This document shows positions 10,765 to 24,402 of a DNA stretch of 64,000 nt, piece after piece. A model generated the notes under the pieces. The model had not been told where the DNA came from. It did not search any database and saw only the letters and a program-made list of their open reading frames with translations. A program made the position numbers and the translations under genes. The stretch is from NCBI RefSeq assembly GCF_964204645.1, contig NC_134027.1:3460485-3524484 (forward strand). Direction: 5' to 3'. Source of the stretch: Tubulanus polymorphus. Taxonomy: Eukaryota; Nemertea; Palaeonemertea; Tubulaniformes; Tubulanidae. Position 1 is the first letter of the stretch. Every line of letters starts with the position of its first letter.

Positions 10765-13116
10765 TCACTGTTTTGTACATGTCGACTTCTCCGCATAAAA
10801 TAACCCCCATCTTTGATTTCCGTTGTCACTGGCTCTTGTGATTTTCTCTTTCCATCCGTCGACAATATACAAATAATCAGACTCGCTAAATTCCTACAAT
10901 TTAGAAGAAGACGCTTTCTGAACATCCACCGCCAGCCAAAAAGACAACACCAGCTTCACGTGTTTTTATACGTACTTTTATGAATTCGTCTTTGATATTT
11001 TCAGTTTTAGCAACTTCATTTTTCAAAACATCCACAAACATCTGAGTTCTGTCTTCGGCCTTTACATTGACGAAACCGACTTCTTCTAAAACCTGGTACA
11101 ATTATGGCCACATTAATAAGAGTGAATTTCTGAAGACAATCAGTAGCTTGGATTATCTACGTACCTTTCCGTAAGCAGCTGGAGAAAGTAGTGTATAACC
11201 TCTCTGTTTCACATATTTTTGAAATTGTTCAGAATGCGTCCCATCACTGCAGCAATAATCTGTGATCAACAGTTTTCCTCCTGGCTTCAGCCATTTCTTG
11301 AAATAAGAACATTGGATTGAAAAAATTAACTCAATCGCGATAACACAACTATGAGAATAATGGCAGTTTAAGGTATCGAGGCTCGTACCAAAAATGATGA
11401 AAACAAGGCGTGTTTATCTGGAATGTGTAGAATTGTATCACGGCTGTAAATCACATCAAATTCATTTTCTGGATATTGAACTTTAGTTGCATCGACCACT
11501 TCAAATAACACCTAATGAAATAAAAACCGCACATGAGCACTCAAGTTCATGGGGGAATAAAACAGAGTTTCATATCTTCAATATGAATATATACCTTCGT
11601 GTTTTCTGCTCTCTCTTCGTTTACTCTTTCGATACCGATGCTTATCATATTCCCTGATAAGTCAATACCTAAAACTTCGCAATCATAGTCCTAAAAACAT
11701 TGAAATTATCGTGAAAATCGTGAAGAAAATACTAAATCGTGTTGCAGACTGGAGAATAATGCAAACTTACGTCTACCATTAGAAAGGCACTACCTCCTAT
11801 ACCAACTCCAACATCTAATACTTTTTGACCTGGTTGCAGATTTAACATGGGCAAAAATTCCTATATAAACCAGAAAGAAAATAAATAAATCGTAGTGTTC
11901 CCTGAATAAAGACTACCTTTATAGGCGTTACCTTTGTGGTTTCGATTCCTCCAGTACTGACAAAATGGTGACCGAATATCTTCTCATATCGAAGTATACC
12001 CTGTCTTGTGTATTGTTGACCATCTAAAAATTCCATAAATGTTTTATATCCATGATAGTCATCTGCCAATCTAACTTTCTTCGCTAGGAAACATATTTGG
12101 TTCAATGTTCTTTCATGCTAGAAATAGGATCGTTTACATATTATGAGGCTTCATGATTATAACAAAAAGATAATCCCAGTAGATTTTTTACCTTCACGTA
12201 GGTTTGTAGAGATCTTGCGAAAACCAATTCGAAACCGTAGTTACATCCGGTTTCAGTTTTGATACTGCATGATTGTAGAAGAGCGCAGTACGAAGCCAAA
12301 TCTCTGTATATCGTTGGGTCACCCGTCACATGAACTCGTTTACCTAGACAAGGAATAACGGAATATGATCTATTCATTTGGCTATTTTTTTCTCAACATA
12401 TTTCTCAACAGAACGGTTTCTCTTACCAGCATTAAAACACGGTTCATGGAAAAAGAAATGACTTCCCTCTTTCAATGACCCAAGCAACGTGGACATCAAA
12501 GTTCTGCATTGTTCGTCTGTGAGAAACGCTAGCATAACATTTGAAAATGCAAGGTCGTACCTTTTTAAGTGAAAGTAGAAAAAAGAATTATATATCCATT
12601 GAAAATGTATATTAACAAATATTAGGATTTGACACAGCATTTGAAAAGTGCTTACTTATCTTGTTCCTTGGGCAGCTCGAGGACGTTTGACTCCACGAAC
12701 GTTATATTTGATTTTGTACCATTACGCGCTTTATTTGCCGTTATAAATTCCGGTAGGAAGTCGACGGCAGTCAGAGACTGCGCCTTTTCTGATAGAACCC
12801 CAGTAAATCGACTGAAAAAAATCATTTATTAATGTAAATGACCTAAAATACATTCTAATGTAATCATTCATTATTCATATACGTCTAAGTTTGATTGGCA
12901 AAAAACATCATCGTGCAATTACTGAGCACCTAATGGAACTTACCCAGCACCGCTGCCAAGTTCTAGCACATTTTTGTCATTGAAATCAGGTAACAAACCC
13001 AGGACCTCTGCAACCTCTTCGTTGCTTATCTGTTCACCATTATCTCCGAGTAATACCTGCTTCACGTTGCCATTCTTTACCAAAGATGTGAAAAAATCTC
13101 TTGCAGTGTCCGACAT
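10765..13116 (-). CDS. PEAMT: Two-domain phosphoethanolamine N-methyltransferase
   Basis: Eleven exons: 13116-12944, 12811-12656, 12560-12427, 12343-12192, 12117-11932, 11860-11771, 11690-11595, 11511-11389, 11296-11165, 11092-10976 and 10893-10765, giving 495 aa. All junctions are GT-AG and in frame. The N-terminal methyltransferase domain has SAM motif [10 protein letters not shown] at residues 50-58. The C-terminal domain begins near [14 protein letters not shown] and [13 protein letters not shown], with a second SAM motif [11 protein letters not shown], at 281-290, and the late signature VLEEVGF and AEDRT. This is the plant PEAMT arrangement, in which phosphoethanolamine is methylated three times to phosphocholine by cytosolic SAM-dependent chemistry. 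Nematodes split the two halves into PMT-1 and PMT-2. Length is close to that of plant enzymes (about 490 aa). Substrate is inferred from family. Both SAM sites look intact. Confidence 0.9.
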
Positions 13117-14783
13117 GGCAGCAGCAATAGCAGACAGATGTCACCCGTGAACTAGCACTGACAGCAGTTCATAATTAAAACATGGGACAAGGTTCATAGC
13201 GTAGGTCTACTGTGTATGAACGTTGTACCATGGACTCTATACTGTAATTTGCTGTGTAGTCCATGGTTGTACCGAAGGTATATGAATTCAACAGTACACA
13301 TGCGAACCGACTGATTCTTTTCAAAGAAATATATTTCTTGTCTGTTAATCGGTGGTGGCTTTCGCATAAATCTACTGGGTAGAGTAGTCTTAGAACATCG
13401 GCTAGAGAACTCGGTTCAACGTAAATCCAAGCCTTGACAAAAAACTAAAAAAAACTGATGCCCTAATCTTCATCCTCATGAATAATTCCAGACGGCTCCA
13501 TATGCCGTAAGTCCGTTCTTGGTCGATTTGTCTTGTTTTTAAAAGCAAGTTGTTTATATCGGGGAACCAGGGACTGGGATAATAGCTACTTATTGAAATA
13601 AATTCCATGTGTTTCTAAATGCATGACGAATCAAAACTCGCAGACGCCATCTACCGGATATATTGCCTTCCTCGTATTCATTCCATACACAATAATATAA
13701 CAAACAATTCATATATAAAAATATCGCGTTTATTTACATATTTATTGTTATTGACAACTGACATAATTTTCAGATGATTATTAGTATTTTGGTGTCGACT
13801 TGTATACGTTATGATTGTATTCCAAAAATTAATTTTCATTATGCCACCAAACATGCTACGAAATATATTATAATAATGTACGTGTTTATATATCATGGTT
13901 TTATTTCAAGACCGAGTGTTGAAAAATAGAAAACATTTTCGACGGATGAGATGAATTTCATAACCCGTTAAAATGCGTCACTACCGACACCGAAAATACA
14001 CTAATAACGACTGTACCTCGCGGGACTGACTGAAAATCCACACGACTTTCACAGGCGAACATCGGTCTCATAAGAGACGTCATTAGCACAGACAGGAAGG
14101 CACGGCACCTCCCTGGCACAGGTCAATATCAACGACGTTCAATTTGAACCGAACGTCGGAATGAATTGTCCCGGTATCTGTGGTTGCGAGAATAACTCGA
14201 ATATTCTGTTCTAGTCTGTGCTCTGTTACCGCCATGTCGAAGCCGAAATGGACGTAGATCTCACGTCGAGGTATAACAACTTACCGCCATATTCCTATTA
14301 TTACGTATATTATATTACATATAGAGTTATTCTATAATCCACATCTATTTTTATGTGCACATGTATAAAATAATTCAAAATATTCCCAAAAAATGAACAT
14401 ATTAACATTTATTACAACAACAACAACATCTATCTCAACGTCAAATCTTTTTCGTAGATTTCGTTTTCACCAATGAAAATGACCGTTATATTGAAAATAC
14501 ATGTACGTATAGTCATGTATAAGCAATGATTTAGCGTGGTTTCTGTGCATGATTTCAAATGGACGAATCATTTTCAACGGCACCATTTACTTGCATAGTA
14601 AATTCCATTTTAGCAGATTGTATTTCTCCCGTGGTGGTGAAAACCGTTACTATAAAATATCATTTGTGACACAATGGTTAGTACATCTATATCAGAGAAT
14701 AATGGACAGGGAAAAATTGGTACAATTGTTTTTGTACAAACGATATTTATAACAGCAGTGAAAGAGAGAGAGAGATATAGTGT
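13117..14783. other. Intergenic: methyltransferase upstream region and SLC18B1-like 3'UTR
   Basis: The left part is the upstream region of the methyltransferase gene and holds the inverted repeat at 13227-13267. The right part is the probable 3'UTR of the SLC18B1-like gene, with a minus-strand AATAAA at 14408-14413, about 370 bases past its stop. A GA run sits near 14762-14775. I see no gene in between. Confidence 0.55.
13227..13267. repeat. Hairpin-forming inverted repeat upstream of the methyltransferase start
   Basis: ACCATGGACT at 13227-13236 is followed 21 bases later by its exact reverse complement AGTCCATGGT at 13258-13267. The start codon lies about 110 bases downstream at 13116. It could be a binding site for a dimeric factor or part of the 5'UTR; no function is known to me. 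Confidence 0.45.
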
Positions 14784-17700
14784 TCAAGGAATGGTAGCGG
14801 AAATATGATTGATAACTCCGTCGTTTCGTTTAGGTGCATTTCGGTTTTGTGTCTCGTCGTCTGCATAGTAAGTATCGTCGGTTCCGTCGCTGCGCGTATT
14901 GTTACGTTTTCTCAGCGGTGAATCGTCGCTGCTGTAGCCGTTGTTTTCGGTGCCGTACGTTTTCTGGTCGGACACGTTGCCGTCGAGAGCCGTATCGGAA
15001 CCGTTTATCGTGCGCTCCGCCGGTTTTCTCGGTTTCAGCCAACTTCCGGTGATTGTGTATATACCTCCGATTACGACACCCTGAAAAAGGTCGAAACATC
15101 GAGTTGGTTAAAATCAATTTTCTTCGCGAGAAAGAAACGTGCGAATAAATGAGCGAATATGAAATACGCTTACGATGAAAACGAAGACTCCACCAATGAT
15201 GGTAACTGCCGACTGGAAACCAACGCTATGCGAAATATACCCTCCAAAAAGTGGACCAATGAAGTACCTAAAACGAGCAGTTATTGATAATCAATGATAC
15301 AGTTTCAGTACCGATGAAACGACATCGACACCGTTATAATACATGTAATATCTTTCATTTGAATTACATGACACTTACCCAAACATGTCAGGGGCAAAAA
15401 ATGCAGCTGAAACTAGCGCATTTGTATTTATGTGTTCAGGGTAACCAACAACGAGCCTGAAAATATGGAAGAAATTCGATATATATCTAACTGTATGTTA
15501 CCTCAAACGTATGGTAGAGCTAAGAGCTAATCAGATGTAGTAATTATCATGAATTCCATGAAATCGGACACATATCATATTACTAATTGGACAGCCACAC
15601 GCACTAAGTCAGAGGGAGGTGCAGTTCCCATAATTGAAATAGCTGTTATATCTATTTGGTTATTACAATATCTTTCATTACCAACATAGCTTCAACATTA
15701 ACAAGTGTTTAATGGTTTCAGGTGAGAGAGCACTTACGTGGCATAAGCTAACATGTCAGCTGGGGTACCGATAGTCAAACCAACACAACCCAAACCAGCG
15801 ACAAACATTCCCAAAAATATCATCCATAGGTCATTCCTGAAATATACGATAAACAAATCACACCATTATTAATGTTTGTTAAAGAGTCAGTGATGTCAAT
15901 AACAATCTTCAAGAAAAACAGGTGAACTTACCCAGGTGTGACTCCAAATATTTGAGATTGACCAGTTAATACAATTCCAAGGGCGGAAAGGAATACACCA
16001 GTTATCATGAATGGTCGTCTTATACCCTAAATATAAACAGATATATGATCGATCAGACTCTTAATTACCAAAGGGATTATTCATTTTATATCATGCATAT
16101 TCTACATAAAATCACTTTCATATAATTCCACTCATAAATGCATAAATAAGAAGTATTTGGGTTGATTATGTGGCAATTATTTCATTTCAGGCAACCTATA
16201 TATGACCAGCTGTTGTAGGTGGTGACAATGAGTCAGAGCTTCGACAGTCACGCTTTCGATGATACATATTATTTGATACTACAGTAAACTCGATATACCA
16301 GCCCACTTTTACAGCCCCATTGAATATTCATAATGCTTACCGTTTTATCCAAAACAAATCCGAAAATGACTGATCCGATGGCATATGTCAATATTGATAC
16401 TAAATACACCAATCCAATCAAAGAGGCTTCTAACTTGAAATACTGAAAATAGTAAAGAATAGATATTGATACCACTTTTTTTTTTTTGATACATGGAATA
16501 TATTCAATCAGTGGCTAAGTTTTTAGATGGTTGAACCACATGCTATATTTAGTTTAAGACTAGGTTGATAAAGTTCATGAAGGATTATTGATCCATGATT
16601 TGTTTGTCCATGGTTGGATAAATACTTAGGTCTACATGTACATTTGTTGACAACGAATGTAATTTCAGACATGTTCAACTATTGTCTATTATTGAAAAGT
16701 CGTTGAATTTTCTATTGCGTTGTATATCATACAGTGAATATGCAACAAATATGGACAATATTTTTAACACATTTTACATAAAAGGGTTTCAGAAAAGAGA
16801 ATAGAATTAAAATTTAATGTGAAGCTTCTATGAAGCTGAAGCTGATTCGGGTTGTTTGTATTTACAAACTCGATGTTGGTTCTGCGAGCAACCATAGCAA
16901 CACATGCCTAGTCAAAATGGCAGCCATTGTTTCGTGAACTGCACGCACACTGTTCTGTGTATTCAGAAACACGTCTTACAGCTGTCACATTTTGCCCGAC
17001 TATTTCAACCTCATAGAACCACAAAAATATCAACTGTATACATATGAATTGTTCTATGCGCTTTACAGATTTGTAACCATTTTTGTTCGGGGTAAATTAC
17101 ATTGAACAGTACGGATTTTATTCTATTCTACATCAAACTATGAATGGATCAAATGTTGGAATTCATTATAATACATCGTTTGATGGTAGATGTCCCATGA
17201 GTCCTTTAAAGCACATACAAAAGTTTCATGTGGGGCAATTATACGACGTATAAAACCAATTTTATTATTCATCGCTGAATAGGAGCAAATTATAAAATAG
17301 CTTTTTTATGATTTTATGCGTCACACGTTCAAAATACAAAACGCAGTACACACTGTACTGAACTGAACAAAGTTCTGCACTCAGTCTTAAAACACAAGTC
17401 GTTTTTTTAAAAGACCATTGTGCACCGGAGAATGACGTAAGCGTTAGGTAGACATTTACCTTTTTTAAGAATAGAGCCAAAGTTGGTTCGGCAAATCCGA
17501 GTAGCACACCATGTAACATAATGACAACTGCTGCCATGAATATTGGACCGTGTCTGAAAAGACGTAGGTAGTCTCTGGGCGTCGTATGAGGTGCTTCCAC
17601 ATGGTCTACAAAATAGAGAGATATAACGATTAATTATTTGCAAATGAAAATTAATTGACAATATCAATAGACTTAAATATTCCTTTATTTACCTGTATTT

Positions 17701-20700
17701 GGCATAATTGCAGTTGCAATTACAGTAAATGTAAACAACACTCCTCCCATAACCACAAATGGTGTCACGAAACCGCCAACCTGGTACAGAGCACCTCCTA
17801 AAACTGGACCCAACATGGCTCCAATGCTGCTTACGCCAGCCGTCAAACCCTGAGAAAATGAAAAAACATTTTATGAGAATCAACTCAAAAGATTCGTTCG
17901 TGGAAATGTATATTTCAATTCATCTGGATTTAGTTCGACGGTTGAGAGTTAGCGTTAACATCGGGTTCATTTTCGATGAGTTAACTCCGAAACTCAGAAC
18001 TATGGAATTTGATACCGATAAGATACTTATGACGTACATAAATGGTACTCGTTTTATCTGGATACAGCGTAATACACAGTGCAGTACCAGTAGCCATGAA
18101 CATTCCACCTCCAAAAGCCATAGTGAAACGAAGTATGAAGCTAAATGCAGTAAATACGGCACCAGGGGGTGCGTATTTCAAAAACCTGTCGATAAAACAA
18201 CAAAAAATATTAATACAAGTAACTTGGCGAACCAAACAAAGTGTAACGCATTCTTCGATTACCTCAGCAAACTTACCCAAATGCTATCACAGATATAGAG
18301 TTGAGAAAAGCTCCCGAAGCGAACATACATTTAACACCTATTCGAACCATCTGAAATATAATAAATGATTTAAAAGTTTTATTCATAGAAGTTTAATAAT
18401 TTCCTAGTATATTCAGTTTAATTTGTTACGTGATGTAGTCACTTTTTTTCTTGTTTTCTTGGACATTTCCGAATAATTAGATCTTTCTAGTTGTAGAGGA
18501 ATTTGTTTCATCCTTTTTTCTTGATTTATTTCAGAAAGATTGGGGAATTCTTTGCAGTTTGGGTGGAGATATAGGTTTGAGCAAATGTCGCAATTAAATT
18601 CACAGATTTCCACTATTCTTCTGAGAATAGACGCACTTCGAAGAATATCGACACACAGAATTCAGACTGAACAGAAATGGTCATGAATTAATCTGTTCAT
18701 TCATTATATATGACCTACTATAGCTATTGCAGAAACTAAAGAATTATGTATATACAACATACATGACCCGCAGTATAATAGAAATCTGTTTGATCATGTC
18801 AGTACATTGAAAAACAATGAATTCAACTAGAACACCTTCATGTGAACATACTTCTGGTATAGGAGATCTAATATTTATAGTTACTTATGTGTATAATGCG
18901 ATCAGCTGCCAATTTTTACAATATATATATAGAAACCACATGATGTTCAAATATCAATTCTATATCGATTTTGTGCAACATATTTATATATATATGAAAC
19001 ACCTGCCACTGTATCATCGAAATACTGTTTTCAAAACGAAAATCAGAGATATGTCATGATAATCTCAGATTCTATTTATTTCGTGATAAGTTAACGTTCA
19101 GTTATTTTATTTCACTATTTAAAAGGTTTTCATTTCGTTTCAATTTGATTTCAATATACCAGGAAGCAGTAGAACACCGTAGAAAGTGTTTTCTAAGAAT
19201 AGCGATAATACATAGTAGGCTTACAAAGGAATGTAATACGCTGTGTGAAGGGAATTGCTGATAAATTGTTGAGTAATGTCCAATACCAATATGTAGCCTG
19301 CATAATTAATTCATTACTCGATATGTAATAATATTTTGTTTCCAAGAGATAATTGATTATCATAAGAAACTCAATAGACAATACGGACATCTAAGACAAA
19401 ATACACTTAATAATCAAAAAGAAATGGGTTCTACGCGATATTTATCTAAGTCGGCCACAAAATACCCGTAGTTTAACCCTGTCTTTATCAGGAACTATTG
19501 ATTGAAGGAAAGTAAACAACATTTCAACAATGGCACAAAATGTTCCCGGTGTTAATGTCCAAAGTTCTCAATATGGTCCGATGTATATATCGACCCTAAA
19601 TTTATCTGTTTATGTTGACACAAAACTAATGAATATTCAAAATAAAGTCGACTTTATCGAAGTATCTACTAAATATTAAAATCAGAATATATAAACGCAT
19701 TACATTAATCTATAGCCTACAAGGAATTGTATTGAGAGGGATAACCAGGTCAATTAGAGTTTATTCAGTGGTTGAACGGGAAATGAGAGGTCGGGCAATA
19801 ATTGATGCGCAGTTATCGTTATTTTTCGGGTATTCACATATCCTGGTCGCAAATGAGGCAGTATCACAAGGCTGGTATGCTATGATGGTATAAAAAAAAT
19901 AATGGAAACTGAACATATGTATACACTTAAGAGATACAAGCGATTTCATTAAAACAAAAACAATTTCTATCTTTCCTAGGGGCCACCGATGACATCTACG
20001 TTCATATTGCGTAGTGTCTGTTTATTTTACGATTGTATTGATCTGCGAAGGTGAAGTGAACACCCGAAGGTATACTTACATATATGCCGGAAAGAGTGAC
20101 GGCTATGAATTCGCCTATGGGAAAGGCGGATATAACCCATCCTATTGTTCCAGAATTCAAACCCTTTTCCACCGCCTGAAATTAAAAGAAAATGGTCAAT
20201 GAATTCTGGACTCCTGGAAAAAGATACATCGTAAAACACTCAAAATAATCATATGTATTTTTTAAAGTTTATTTCTTTTTATTCAGCTCAATGTCAATTC
20301 GAATTCAGTTGCTAATAAGCGGAAGTGAGAAACATGGGCATCAGGGTTCTGTTGTAAATTATCAGATAATTCATCAGCCCGGATGTGTTAAACTCGGGTG
20401 AGTCAAACACATGACTAATCCTGATATCTCTAATTATACATACACACTGCAATATATAGTTACTAATTTGACTATTTTGTGATTAGGACTAAAGCCCCCC
20501 CCCCCCCCCGGACACGTTCTTTCCCAGGAGACATGAAATATAGCGTGTTACAATGGATAGATTCTCGTGTGACTGGTGGTGTGCTCACATAGCTCCGGTG
20601 CTGTCACAAATCGCCATGGTTACATTGTGAAGGGCTGATATGTATGTTTTAAAACTAATTGAATGTTTTTCACTTTAGAATCTTAAGCATTTATAACACT

Positions 20701-21336
20701 AGCATTCAACAGGCCTCTGCAACGCAGTCAAGGCTGGAATGAACAAGCCTATTTTAAATTCCACATTTATGACTGGAAAATGACGCATCGTTGGAGAATC
20801 TAAACATTCTTTTAACAGATAACGAAAACTTGCTAACCTCGTCAGCTGGAGGTTAGCAATCGTTAAGCACTCTAGGAATTTGACAATAGTGACCGAGAGG
20901 GTTCTTTAGGTTCATATTCAAACTATTCAACTACCCGTATTCAAAAAAGAAGTGTTCTAGTTATCAGAACAATCATTCATGGAAAATAACCATATCGCCA
21001 ATGGGGTCACGTGATAATGGTGTATATAAGGTTATATCTTACCTCTTGCGGGTAGAAGGGAGCCAACATGAAGAAACAGAGGCAACCAAAGAACAATAGC
21101 AAGGAAAATAGAGCGATTATGCACATGTCCTTTTTCTTGTAACCGCAACATAATTTGTCCATGTGGTCCCCCTCCACTTCATCATTTGGGAGGAGATTCT
21201 CTTGAGAAGATGCCGAAGAGTCCGAAGATGTCGGAGAATTTAATTCACCATTTCCTAATGATGGGTTGATCCCGTTCTGAATGTTCAATTGCGGGCTTTC
21301 TTCGTCGATAAGCGTGATTTTTTCTGTCGTCGCCAT
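14784..21336 (-). CDS. SLC18B1: MFS transporter, SLC18B1-like (vesicular polyamine transporter family)
   Basis: Twelve exons: 21336-21043, 20175-20080, 18350-18277, 18185-18038, 17849-17693, 17605-17460, 16442-16341, 16026-15932, 15836-15738, 15456-15379, 15267-15174 and 15080-14784, giving 559 aa in one frame. A Ser/Asn/acidic N-terminal tail of about 70 residues precedes TM1 (ALFSLLLFFGCLCFF then LAPFYPQE). Later segments include SAFPIGEF, GLTAGVSSIGAMLGPVLGG and LYQVGGFVTPF, characteristic of SLC18-type MFS carriers. The family exchanges cytosolic substrates for protons across vesicle membranes. Human SLC18B1 carries polyamines; the substrate here is inferred. The last exon adds a hydrophilic tail of about 80 residues rich in Asp, Asn and Arg after the final TM, longer than I expect for the family. 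Another SLC18-like or orphan MFS assignment is possible. Confidence 0.8.
18351..20079 (-). other. SLC18B1: Long intron 2 of the SLC18B1-like gene
   Basis: AT-rich sequence between exons 2 and 3 with short open frames on both strands. None resembles a protein. No repeat or RNA gene was recognised. Confidence 0.6.
20495..20509. repeat. Poly(C) run of 15 in intron 1 of the SLC18B1-like gene
   Basis: Fifteen consecutive C residues (G on the transcribed strand) in an otherwise AT-rich intron. The length is likely variable and prone to sequencing error. Confidence 0.9.
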
Positions 21337-24300
21337 TTTAATATTATATAGTTTTGCAGATATAAATCCTTCGTATAAATCCGTTTAGTTTATTCGAATT
21401 GTTTCAGGTCGAATTGGAAGAGTTTTAGTTTCGATTACTAATCACAAGATGCCGGCTGATGATGATGCTGAAATATCGTACGATAAACGACCTTGAGTTG
21501 TCGGCGTCCGTTTATTCCACTCTAGCTTCATAATTTCCTGCAATACGGATATAAAAGACGCATTTAGCTACACGCTAAGTACACTATTATACTGAGCTGT
21601 AAACTTACAGCGAAATAAACATCAATGGAGACTTTATAACTGGTTCTGAGCGAATATATATATGTATTAAAATCCAGACGCTTTTCGTTCCACACCCTGA
21701 ATGTGCGAACTGCGTTACACTAGCGCCACATAGAATATACCAACTAAAACTGCACTCAGTACTGAAAATCATCAGCAGTACTGCTGTTGCTACACAACAT
21801 ATGACGATAAAACCACACGCGTTCAGTACAACCAGTACGTGGGACGGGTATAATAGACACTAGCCTATGCGGTGCAGGACCCAGTAGCTTCGATCTAATT
21901 GCTATGAATTAATAATCTAACTAATTGAATGGTGAATTTGAACGAGTGCTGCGAGGTCGGGCATTTCCGAATCGGACCCGAAACTAATGGGTTAATCTTC
22001 TGTCTAGACGCAGCGTTGATCTCACAGTAAATAAGACTCAATTCAATTCATGTAGCTCCTCAGAATCCTCGACCAAGTCAAATATATTCGTCGGTATAAT
22101 GGGGTATAACAACGCTTAAGATGCCTATCCCTTTCTTACTACAAAAACATACCTCTTCCATCATATTTTGAGAGAAATCCTCTAGCCTACAAACGACAGG
22201 CTACATACACTACACCACCTCCATAAGACATGTCTGAGTGAGACGAGACTTAGATGAGTGCCACGAGCTTTTGTACGCTCTTTTGTCCCGTTTCCCCATG
22301 AACTGCTATTGTTGTTATGCTGGGGCGGACTTTTAGGCTATTTGCGACATGTGGCTTTATTTATTAGTCAAAATGAATTTGTCCTAATTACATGGCATCG
22401 GAAAGTCGATGTAAATTCAATGCCGGCTTAAAGTCTTAAAGTAAATTCATATTAAATTCTGATTTCCTGTCGATTATACTCCACTCACTGAAAGTTGGAA
22501 ATTGCTCGGATTGACAAGATCGTAGTAACGTTAGAGCCTAAACGCATAGTGACAACATTTTTTAAACTCCAAAATCACTAGAGTTTAGAGTTAACCACAC
22601 AGCACCACGATCGACACCCCCACCTGGCGTACGAGGGGAATACGCCTAGTTTTTGAAATTAACATTCCCCAAGGATATAGGCCTATGATAGAAATCACCA
22701 GTAAAGAATCTATGCGCTTTCGCCTACTTACATAACATCCGCAAGAAAGTTAGTCTTGATCCGTAATCTGTAAATGAATGCCGCTGTGATATAGGAGCAC
22801 ACTGGACTGACGGTTTGGTCACACCGAAGTTTACTGACGTATGGCTTGTGCATGTACAGACCTACGACGTCAAAGATTACTGATCCATTACGTCGATAAA
22901 AGTATAAGCTTAGTTTGGCAATATTCCATGTCGTAACCTGCGCGCGAAGATTTCAATCTAGATTAATTAATAGCTATTGAACAATAGATTTCTCGAAATT
23001 GCCTTCTACGTACTGGGGGAGTTTCGTGGACTGTGACAGCACTTGTCATTGATCAGACACAACGCGTCATCGGAGCGAGACTGATTAACAGGTTTTTTTA
23101 CAGTTTTTTGGGAAGAGTGATATCATTGAAAGATAAGTCAAACATATGATGACATTTATTGAACTCTTTTGAGAAGTTATTATAGAAGTTCAGCAAAATA
23201 AAAAATTATTTCGATTAGCATGAGAAGAAGATCAATGTGTTGACATAAATTAATGTTTATTTTTCTAAATAAATTTAAACAACTTGTGATATTATGCAAG
23301 ACAACAGCTGTAATAATTTCTTCAATACTTCGTTATATCGAGATATTCATATTTTAAACTTTATGAAAAAAATCATAAGAAATAACAAAATCTACGCAAA
23401 TCTATCCACTATGCAAAGATGAATAAATTTTAAATTATCTAATTTCCCAATATTCAATAAACAAATGGAAAATAGAATAGACAAAATTGCCTGGGACCTG
23501 CTGCACTGTCATGGCCTAGATTTAAGACCAGTCTAAGAAAAATCTTGTGAACATTTAAGACCATTTCTTAAGAATTGTTATGCAACTGAGCCCTGAAGGT
23601 CAGTTTGATTAAAGAACCGGGTTTTTAGTAAAAGAAAGACATTTAGTTATAACAAGCTATTTTCCACCGGATTTAGATCATACATGTAGTGTTATCATAA
23701 TTCTGTGCAACAATATTAACAATTCAAAATTTATGAATAACAAGGAGTATTTGCATTGTTTAGTAATTTTGACCAAGATCTATGGCTACACTGTCAAAAA
23801 CCTATTTGTCTAACAGGTTTTTTTAAGTACAAAAAATTTATTGGTCCACTGAAAATATTAATAGATAAAAATTTTTTATAAAGAAGACACCGTTGTCCAT
23901 TGAATAAATTCGCTTGATTTAACCATGGACTATAACTATACCATTTTTCTATAAGATCTATAGAGTAGAAGTTGTTCTGGAACATGTTAGAAATTGTCAT
24001 ACGGTACTCAACTGACTTGAGTCATTAGTCAAACAATCATTGTATATGTAATTAAAGCTACTGGAACTAATACCTGGTACACATTGTATATCATAACTTA
24101 GATGTTACCGGCTTAAGCCTGACTTGTACCGGTACTGGTATGCTTACGTATTTCTCTTAACAGACTGTTCATTATGCAAAATACATTCAATTAAATGAAA
24201 GAAGTCTAATGAAATTCTTATTCTAAAACCATAATTTAAAAGATACAATTGTTTCACTATAAATACAGCTTATGCATGGACATGAATATTATAGACATTT

Positions 24301-24402
24301 AATGAAAATGGCAATATTTGGCACTAAAAGTGATAAATTTTGTCCGTCGTAGCACCTCGATTTTTTCAAAATGCTTTTTATTCGATTGATTTAGCAGTGA
24401 GT
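21337..24402. other. 3 kb intergenic region, no gene seen
   Basis: The left end is the upstream region of the SLC18B1-like gene. The right end holds the short ABCD 3'UTR. Between them I find only short chance frames. A stretch near 23517-23610 has two similar pieces (TTTAAGACCAGTCTAAG and TTTAAGACCATTTCTTAAG) and may be an old repeat. Confidence 0.55.
24377..24382 (-). terminator. Polyadenylation signal of the ABCD gene
   Basis: AATAAA on the minus strand, about 20 bases beyond the TAG stop at 24405-24403, so the 3'UTR is very short. Confidence 0.6.

Noticed and set aside
17759-18298. 179-codon open frame on the plus strand
   Set aside because: It is antisense to exons 4-5 and the intervening intron of the SLC18B1-like gene, whose minus-strand reading is clearly a transporter.
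20613-20626. X-box-like ATCGCCATGGTTAC in SLC18B1 intron 1
   Set aside because: It has one mismatch, lies deep in an intron and has no ciliary gene nearby. It is probably chance.
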